Shown in pieces: positions 59,504-64,000 of a DNA stretch of 64,000 nucleotides. The translations under genes were made by a program, and so were the position numbers. Position 1 is the stretch's first letter. Each line of letters starts with the position of its first letter. Under the pieces are notes generated by a model. It was not told where the DNA came from. It searched no databases and worked only from the letters and a program-made list of their open reading frames with translations. Origin of the DNA: Bryobacterales bacterium (lineage in GTDB: Bacteria > Acidobacteriota > Terriglobia > Bryobacterales > Bryobacteraceae); NCBI GenBank assembly GCA_020851555.1, contig JADZCM010000050.1, forward strand, positions 1 through 64,000, written 5' to 3'.

Positions 59504-60832
59504 CTATACCTCCAGAGCGGCCTGCTCGTCCCTCGACGCTTCCGCCGGCGCGGGCGCTGTCTCGCCCGTCCACTGGCCGGCCAGGTAGGGTTTCTCTTCT
59601 TCGAACACCTGGCATAGCCGCTCGATTCTCTCTTCGACCTGCGAGGAGATCAGGTCCCGGGTCTCGATGACAAAGGACGCCACCCTCGCCAGATATAGCG
59701 GCGTGAGGGACGGAAGCAGGTGTCCCCTCGCCACCCGCCGGTGGTGGTGCGCGCACGCGAAATCCAGCACCACGCGCGTCCACAGCCGGTCGTCTATGTG
59801 AAAGTCCGCCGCCCCCTCGGCGGCCTGCCGCCCGAGCGCCCGAACCTGGGCGTGGGTTTCCGGCTGGAGGGCCTTGCTCCACACCTCGGACAACTCCTCG
59901 CATCCCCGGCGGAAGGCGCTCAGCATGCGACCGACGTTGACTTCGATCGAGTCCAGCCCCACGTCGTAACGGAAGCCGAACAGATCCACGGGCACGCTCG
60001 AGGTTCTCCGCGACCAGACGGGCGCGTACTCCCCCATGAGGGCGAAGACGCTGCCTACTACCTGGTGCAGCATGGCGCTGAGGTCCGCGCCCGGGTCCTT
60101 GGCGTCGTGGAGTTTGGCGCCCAGGAAGCTCTGGCAGACGCGGTAGCCCTCGGCGATGGCGATGGTGGTCATCCAGATGTCGATGCCGTAACGGGCTACG
60201 TCGGTCTCCCAATCCTCGCGTTCCAGATAGCGCCGGATGAGCCTTCCGGAGACACCGAATTCTCCGCCGATGGGCTGGCGCACCCGCAGCCCGTACAGGG
60301 CCCTCGTGAGCGGATAGACGATGCTGTTGGTGATGGTCCCGTCGTACTTGTGGCGGTGGTAGTAAGGCGCCACGAAATCAAAGTTCGCCAGCAGGATCGG
60401 CCGCAAGAGGAGATCGAACCACTCCGGCGTGATCGACCGCAGGTCGCTGTCCACCACGGCGCACGCTTTCGCCCCCAGCCTCGCCGCCATCTGGAAGATC
60501 AGGCGGAAGGCGCTCCCCTTGCCTGGAATGCCGTGGTAAGGGAACGAGAGGCGGTGAACCCCGGTGAGCGGCGTGGAGACGAGCAGCAGGTGGGAGTCTT
60601 CCATGCGCGCCGAGAGCACGGCTTCCGCCGTCGCGTCCGTCGAGCCGCCGTCCGCGTTGATGATGACGCTCTTCAGGTCGGGGAAGTACTTGGCCGCTCC
60701 CGCGCACGCCGCGCGCGTCACGTGTCCGATGGTGCGCGCGTTGTTGAAGCTCGGGATGCCGATGACGATGTCCGCCTGCCGGATCGTGTGGGCGGCTCTC
60801 AGGGCGTCTGCCGGTAGGACGGTGTGGCTCAT
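59504..60832 (-). CDS. GT2-fold glycosyltransferase, candidate second sugar transferase of the osmolyte pathway
   Basis: A 442-residue cytoplasmic GT-A enzyme. Nucleotide-sugar-binding start: IVIGIPSFNNARTIGHVTRA and VIINADGGSTDATAEAV. DXD-type VVDSDLRSITPEW and acceptor-side PIGGEFGVSGRLIRRYL follow, then ARYGIDIWMTTIAIAEGY. The C-terminal 150 residues are helical. It lies nine bases downstream of the GpgS-like gene, so a role adding another sugar (for example to glucosyl-3-phosphoglycerate, as in mannosylglucosylglycerate synthesis) is attractive but unproven. Confidence 0.75.
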   Translation of the reverse strand: MSHTVLPADALRAAHTIRQADIVIGIPSFNNARTIGHVTRAACAGAAKYFPDLKSVIINADGGSTDATAEAVLSARMEDSHLLLVSTPLTGVHRLSFPYHGIPGKGSAFRLIFQMAARLGAKACAVVDSDLRSITPEWFDLLLRPILLANFDFVAPYYHRHKYDGTITNSIVYPLTRALYGLRVRQPIGGEFGVSGRLIRRYLEREDWETDVARYGIDIWMTTIAIAEGYRVCQSFLGAKLHDAKDPGADLSAMLHQVVGSVFALMGEYAPVWSRRTSSVPVDLFGFRYDVGLDSIEVNVGRMLSAFRRGCEELSEVWSKALQPETHAQVRALGRQAAEGAADFHIDDRLWTRVVLDFACAHHHRRVARGHLLPSLTPLYLARVASFVIETRDLISSQVEERIERLCQVFEEEKPYLAGQWTGETAPAPAEASRDEQAALEV

Positions 60833-60841
60833 GGTCGCTCA

Positions 60842-62071
60842 TCAGGTGGCGCGGCCGGCGGGCTGCCGCGAGTCTCTCTCTATCGCGTCCAACAGGAGGT
60901 CGAAGAACTCCGGCACGGCGGCCAGCACCCGGTTCCAGTTGGGGATCAGCGGAAGGCCCAGCGGGTCTTCGATGAACTCCGCGGCGGCCTGCCGCAGGCT
61001 CCTGGCGAAAGCCGCCACGGCGAACTCTTCGCCGTGCCGGTCGAACTTCAGCCCGTTCAGCATGGCGTCGGCGTAGTAGCGGGCGATGGTGTCCTGGGCC
61101 AGGCGCACGTAGCGCACTTCCAGGCTCCGGAAATGGTCGGCCGTGAACACCACGCCCTCGGCCGCCATGGTCCGGAACAGCGACTTGGCGATGTCTGCCG
61201 TCATGCGCCGGAGCCCCTTGCTGGCGTCTTCCTCCGACAGCGGCTGGTGCTTGTGCTCGTAGGTTTCGGCCAGGTCCACCTGGCAGATGCGGCTCAACGC
61301 GCAGTTGCGAAACACCTCGGCCAGCACCCCCACCTCCAGGCCCCAGTCGCCGGGAATCCGGTTCACCCTCGCCAGGTTTACGTCCATCGCGAACTCGCCG
61401 GCCAGCGGGTAGCGGAAGCTGTCCAGGAACTGGAGGAAAGGCGCGCCGCTCGACAGGCTTTCCATGGCCCGGATGAGCGGAGTCATGAACAGGCGGGTCA
61501 CCCGGCCGTGCATCCGGTCCGTCACGCGCGAGTAGTATCCCTTGCAGAACTCGAATCCCAGGTTGGGATGCGCCACCGGATAGCACAAGCGGGCCAGCAT
61601 CTGCCGGTCGTAGTTCACGATGTCGCAGTCGTGCAGGGCGATCACGTTGCAGTCCCGCGCCGCCAGGATGGCGCCGTAGGACAGCCAGCAGGAGCGGCCC
61701 TTGCCGTCGCCGCCTGCGGACAGAGCCTTCTCCTCGAGCATCCGCAGCAGGCCCTGGATCCGTTCGCTCTCAATCCAGATGAACGTCACCGGGGTGTAGA
61801 AGTCCTTGAAGTAGCCGCGCACCTGGTCGAATTGGGCCGGCGTGGCGCGCCCCAGCGCCAGCACGATCCGCTGGAGGTACCGCACCTTCTGAAGTTCCCC
61901 CACGATCCGCTGCATGGCGGGCGTCTCAAACTCGGCGTAGAGGGCCGGAAGCACAAGGCCGATGGGACGATTACGCGCGAATTTCTCCAGATCGCCCTCG
62001 AGCCGCTCGATGTTGTTCGACTTCAGACGGTGCAGAGTGGTCACGGCGCCCGTTTGATAGAAATCGGCCAT
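60842..62071 (-). CDS. glucosyl-3-phosphoglycerate synthase-like (GT81) glycosyltransferase
   Basis: A 409-residue protein. Features matching the GpgS family are IGLVLPALYAEFETPAMQRIV, VIALHDCDIVNYDRQMLARL (DXD site), GFEFCKGYYSRV and the hallmark segment GEFAMDVNLARVNRIPGDWGLEVGVLAEV in parts. GpgS transfers a hexose from NDP-sugar to 3-phosphoglycerate, the first step of glucosylglycerate or related osmolyte synthesis. It is first in the minus-strand operon, preceded by GAGGGGAAG. The MpgP-like phosphatase nearby completes the two-step route. Confidence 0.82.
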   Translation of the reverse strand: MADFYQTGAVTTLHRLKSNNIERLEGDLEKFARNRPIGLVLPALYAEFETPAMQRIVGELQKVRYLQRIVLALGRATPAQFDQVRGYFKDFYTPVTFIWIESERIQGLLRMLEEKALSAGGDGKGRSCWLSYGAILAARDCNVIALHDCDIVNYDRQMLARLCYPVAHPNLGFEFCKGYYSRVTDRMHGRVTRLFMTPLIRAMESLSSGAPFLQFLDSFRYPLAGEFAMDVNLARVNRIPGDWGLEVGVLAEVFRNCALSRICQVDLAETYEHKHQPLSEEDASKGLRRMTADIAKSLFRTMAAEGVVFTADHFRSLEVRYVRLAQDTIARYYADAMLNGLKFDRHGEEFAVAAFARSLRQAAAEFIEDPLGLPLIPNWNRVLAAVPEFFDLLLDAIERDSRQPAGRAT

Positions 62072-62347
62072 TGGTACTTCCCCTCTACCAGCCTAGGTCC
62101 GCGGACGGCGGGCGGCCATCCCCCGGTAAGGGTATGGAGCGCCGGAAAACCCGGTAGCGCCTCTGGCGTCCCTCGAGACGTTCCTCCGCTTCCCGCGCCT
62201 TGGGTTTGCCTTCCGCCGGATGCGGCGCCTCGCTTCCAGGCCCTCAGGCCGGCCGCTTGCACCGTATGGGCGGTGCAGTCAGCCGCCGTCTTCCGCTCCG
62301 CGCAGCAGCCGGGCGGGAGCGCCGGGCGGAAACAGCGGCCGCGCGGG
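62072..62347. other. intergenic region upstream of the osmolyte operon
   Basis: 276 bases between the antiporter stop and the GpgS start, both genes on the minus strand. No coding frame or strong hairpin is recognised. On the minus strand GCTGGTAGAGGGGAAG precedes the GpgS ATG. An osmotically controlled promoter would be expected here but no consensus is clear. Confidence 0.3.
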
Positions 62348-63541
62348 TCAGCCCAGGTGAAAAACCTCTTCCTCCGGCCCGGGCTTGGCCACGCCCCGGT
62401 AGACGAGGTTCAGCAGCGGCGGCGCCGCCAGGGTGGTGGCTACCGCCATGAACACGACCACTCCGTACACCGGTTGCCGGATGACCCCGAGAGAAAGGCC
62501 GATCTGCGCCACCACCATGCCCACTTCGCCCCGCGGTATCATCCCCACGCCGATCCGGACTGCATCCCCCCGCCCCAAGCCGATTGCGCCGGCCCCGCAT
62601 CCAATAAACTTGGACAGCAGCGCCGCGGCCAGAATGACCAGCGACAGCAGCAGGGTGGAGGCTTCCGTGAAAGACCTCAGGTCGAAGTGCAGGCCGATTC
62701 CCGCCAGGAAGAACGGCACCAGCAGTTCGGTGACGCCGTGCGCCAGGTCGTGAACCCGGTGTCCAACGCTGTCGGCCAGCGCCATGCCCGCCAGGAAGGC
62801 GCCGATGATGGCCGCTACGCCCACGTACGCCGACAGCAACGCGAGGCCGAACAGCAGCACCATCGAAAGAGCGAACTGCCCTTCCTCCAGGCGCAGCCGT
62901 TTCCCGACGCGCGGGACGATTCTTTCCATCGTCTTCGTCCCCCACTTGGCGACCAGGACGATGAACCCGAACGCCGCCGCGGCGGTGGTCGCCAGCGCCG
63001 GCACCGAAACCGTGCCCTTCGCCAGGCTGCTCACCAGCGCCAGCACCAGCAGCCCGAGCACGTCGTCGATGACGGCCGCGGCCAGAATGATCTTGCTGGC
63101 TCTCGCCTGGAGCAGACCCTTGGAAGCCAGAACCTGGGCCGTGATTCCGACGCTGGTAGCTACCATCGCCGCGCCCACGAAGATCGCCTCCACCTGCGGC
63201 TCTCCCCACAGCCGGAGGATTCCCCAGCCGAGCACGAAGGGAACCAGTACCCCCAGCATGGCCACGACCATCGCCGTTCCGCCCACCTTGAGCAGTTCCG
63301 AGGACTTCACCTGTAGCCCCACGCGGAACAGCAGAAACATCACGCCCAGGTCCGCCAGGGCCGAAAGGAAGTCGGTCGGAGACATCCATCCGAGCACGCT
63401 CGGCCCGATCAGCACGCCTGCCAGAATCTCGCCCACGATCGCCGGCTGGCGCAGCCGTTCGAAAAGTTCGGCCATCACCTTGGCCGAGCCGAACACCGCC
63501 AGCATCGCCAGGGGGATGTCGATCGCGTGTGAGGCGGCCAT
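62348..63541 (-). CDS. CPA2-family cation/proton antiporter (KefB-type, integral membrane)
   Basis: A 397-residue membrane protein with about 12 hydrophobic segments. Typical CPA2 motifs are LRQPAIVGEILAGVLIGPSVLG, DLGVMFLLFRVGL, the ion-binding IDD in LAAAVIDDVLGLLVLAL, and MIPRGEVGMVVAQIGL. It exchanges K+ or Na+ for protons. The protein ends after the membrane domain and lacks a RCK/TrkA_N regulatory domain. It lies upstream of the osmolyte operon, consistent with combined ion and osmolyte homeostasis. Confidence 0.9.
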   Translation of the reverse strand: MAASHAIDIPLAMLAVFGSAKVMAELFERLRQPAIVGEILAGVLIGPSVLGWMSPTDFLSALADLGVMFLLFRVGLQVKSSELLKVGGTAMVVAMLGVLVPFVLGWGILRLWGEPQVEAIFVGAAMVATSVGITAQVLASKGLLQARASKIILAAAVIDDVLGLLVLALVSSLAKGTVSVPALATTAAAAFGFIVLVAKWGTKTMERIVPRVGKRLRLEEGQFALSMVLLFGLALLSAYVGVAAIIGAFLAGMALADSVGHRVHDLAHGVTELLVPFFLAGIGLHFDLRSFTEASTLLLSLVILAAALLSKFIGCGAGAIGLGRGDAVRIGVGMIPRGEVGMVVAQIGLSLGVIRQPVYGVVVFMAVATTLAAPPLLNLVYRGVAKPGPEEEVFHLG

Positions 63542-63547
63542 AGGGCA

Positions 63548-63553
63548 ATCATA
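63548..63553 (-). promoter_or_regulatory. -10 hexamer of the antiporter gene
   Basis: On the minus strand TATGAT ends six bases before the ATG at 63541, another leaderless-type arrangement. No Shine-Dalgarno is seen. The -35 is weak. Confidence 0.4.
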
Positions 63554-63610
63554 ACGTCGCGGCAGGCCGGACCGCCTTGCCGGACGCGGGTGGAGCGCCG
63601 GCGGCGCGGG

Positions 63611-64000
63611 CTACCGGGCCAGCCGGCGCAGCGTTTCGAAGAACTCGGGAAAGGAGACGGCGGCCGCGCCGGCCCCGTCGATCCGGGACTCGCCGTCGGC
63701 GATGAGGGCGGCCACGGCGCAGGCCATGGCGATCCGGTGGTCGCCGAACGAATCCAGGCGCGCGGCTCTCAGTTTCTGTCCGCCCGGCACCGTGAAGCCG
63801 TCCTCCCAGACCTCCACGGCCGCGCCCATGCGGCCCAGATTGTCGGCCACGGTGGCGATGCGATCCGTCTCCTTGAGCCTCAACTCGCGGGCGTCGCGGA
63901 CCGCGAGGCCCTCTTCGCTGGCCGCGCCCAGCACCGCCAGAACCGGAATCTCGTCGATCAGCGCGGCGGTCGCCGCCCCTTCGATGACGCCGCCCCGCAG
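63611..64000 (-). CDS. aroA: 3-phosphoshikimate 1-carboxyvinyltransferase (EPSP synthase), C-terminal part
   Basis: The frame runs off the right edge; only about 129 C-terminal residues are visible. IDEIPVLAVLGA, RLKETDRIATVADNLGRMGA and SFGDHRIAMACAVAALIADGES are diagnostic of EPSP synthase (conserved Asp/Glu near IDE, KETDR and DHR). The enzyme transfers enolpyruvyl from PEP to shikimate-3-phosphate in aromatic amino acid synthesis. The GTG at 63934 lies inside the gene and is not its start. Confidence 0.95.
   Translation of the reverse strand: MRGGVIEGAATAALIDEIPVLAVLGAASEEGLAVRDARELRLKETDRIATVADNLGRMGAAVEVWEDGFTVPGGQKLRAARLDSFGDHRIAMACAVAALIADGESRIDGAGAAAVSFPEFFETLRRLAR

Noticed and set aside
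58734-60212. upstream extension of the DUF2934 frame
   Set aside because: Open only because of GC bias; it runs antisense-free but out of phase with the channel and transferase genes, and the AGGAGG plus ATG at 58733 marks the real start.
60824-63316. 830-codon plus-strand frame across the GpgS-like and antiporter genes
   Set aside because: Spans two genes and their intergenic region antisense; His/Gln/Arg-rich shadow composition.
1-64000. tRNA, rRNA, CRISPR or prophage modules
   Set aside because: No cloverleaf tRNA, rRNA segment, regularly spaced repeat-spacer array or phage structural genes were recognised on either strand; a tool scan would be more sensitive for tRNAs.

Overview
The window is GC-rich, densely packed chromosomal DNA from a Gram-negative bacterium. 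LptD, an outer-membrane lipopolysaccharide assembly protein, shows the Gram-negative envelope. A secreted NHL-propeller protein with a TIGR03437-type C-terminus, Tat-exported DUF362 proteins, a DUF2934 protein and Tat-exported enolase-superfamily enzymes point to Acidobacteriota, most likely the Bryobacteraceae/Solibacter group. This taxonomic call is inference from gene content. I found no rRNA, tRNA, CRISPR array or prophage.

Region 1 (1-13954) is a sugar-acid/uronate catabolic locus. It holds the end of an RraA-like aldolase, an Ldh2-type dehydrogenase, an iron alcohol dehydrogenase, an aldehyde dehydrogenase, a FadR/GntR regulator, an ACS-type MFS transporter and uronate isomerase UxaC. 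These are followed by two mandelate-racemase/muconate-lactonizing-type dehydratases lying between two paralogous DUF362 proteins, all four with twin-arginine leaders. A scar of an IS1380-type transposase joined to a sugar-phosphate isomerase/epimerase tail sits just before the second DUF362 gene.

Region 2 (14032-21271) is the diaminopimelate/lysine pathway: dapF and dapL on the plus strand, facing an M20 deacylase-asd-lysC-dapB-dapA operon on the minus strand. lysA lies apart at 53889. Region 3 (21578-23103) is an insertion sequence whose DDE transposase has lost its second catalytic aspartate and is followed by a striking multi-arm palindrome. Region 4 (23332-29525) is accessory: a TonB-C-like lipoprotein, a kinase-like protein, a decayed iron-sulfur protein gene, two small conserved proteins and the large secreted propeller protein.

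Region 5 (29852-37554) is an envelope/polysaccharide cluster: bactofilin, methyltransferase, glutamine-dependent asparagine synthetase, ArnT-like and GT4 glycosyltransferases, and a Wzt/Wzm-like ABC exporter. Region 6 (37660-46211) is housekeeping: rpmI, rplT, zapB-like, zapA, lptD, an RDD protein, pgi, a MerR-TPR protein and dnaB with a perfect DnaA box upstream. Region 7 (46318-57523) has two NarX/NarL-type two-component systems flanking a PepSY-like protein, a ThuA-like protein, an alpha/beta hydrolase and the coupled deoC-SpoIIE phosphatase-lysA set.

Region 8 (57665-63541) looks like an osmoadaptation island: a mannosyl/glucosyl-3-phosphoglycerate phosphatase, a DUF2934 protein, a mechanosensitive-channel-like membrane protein, two glycosyltransferases (one GpgS-like) and a CPA2 cation/proton antiporter. 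The window ends inside aroA. Several promoters place a -10 hexamer 6-7 bases before the start codon, which suggests leaderless transcripts.
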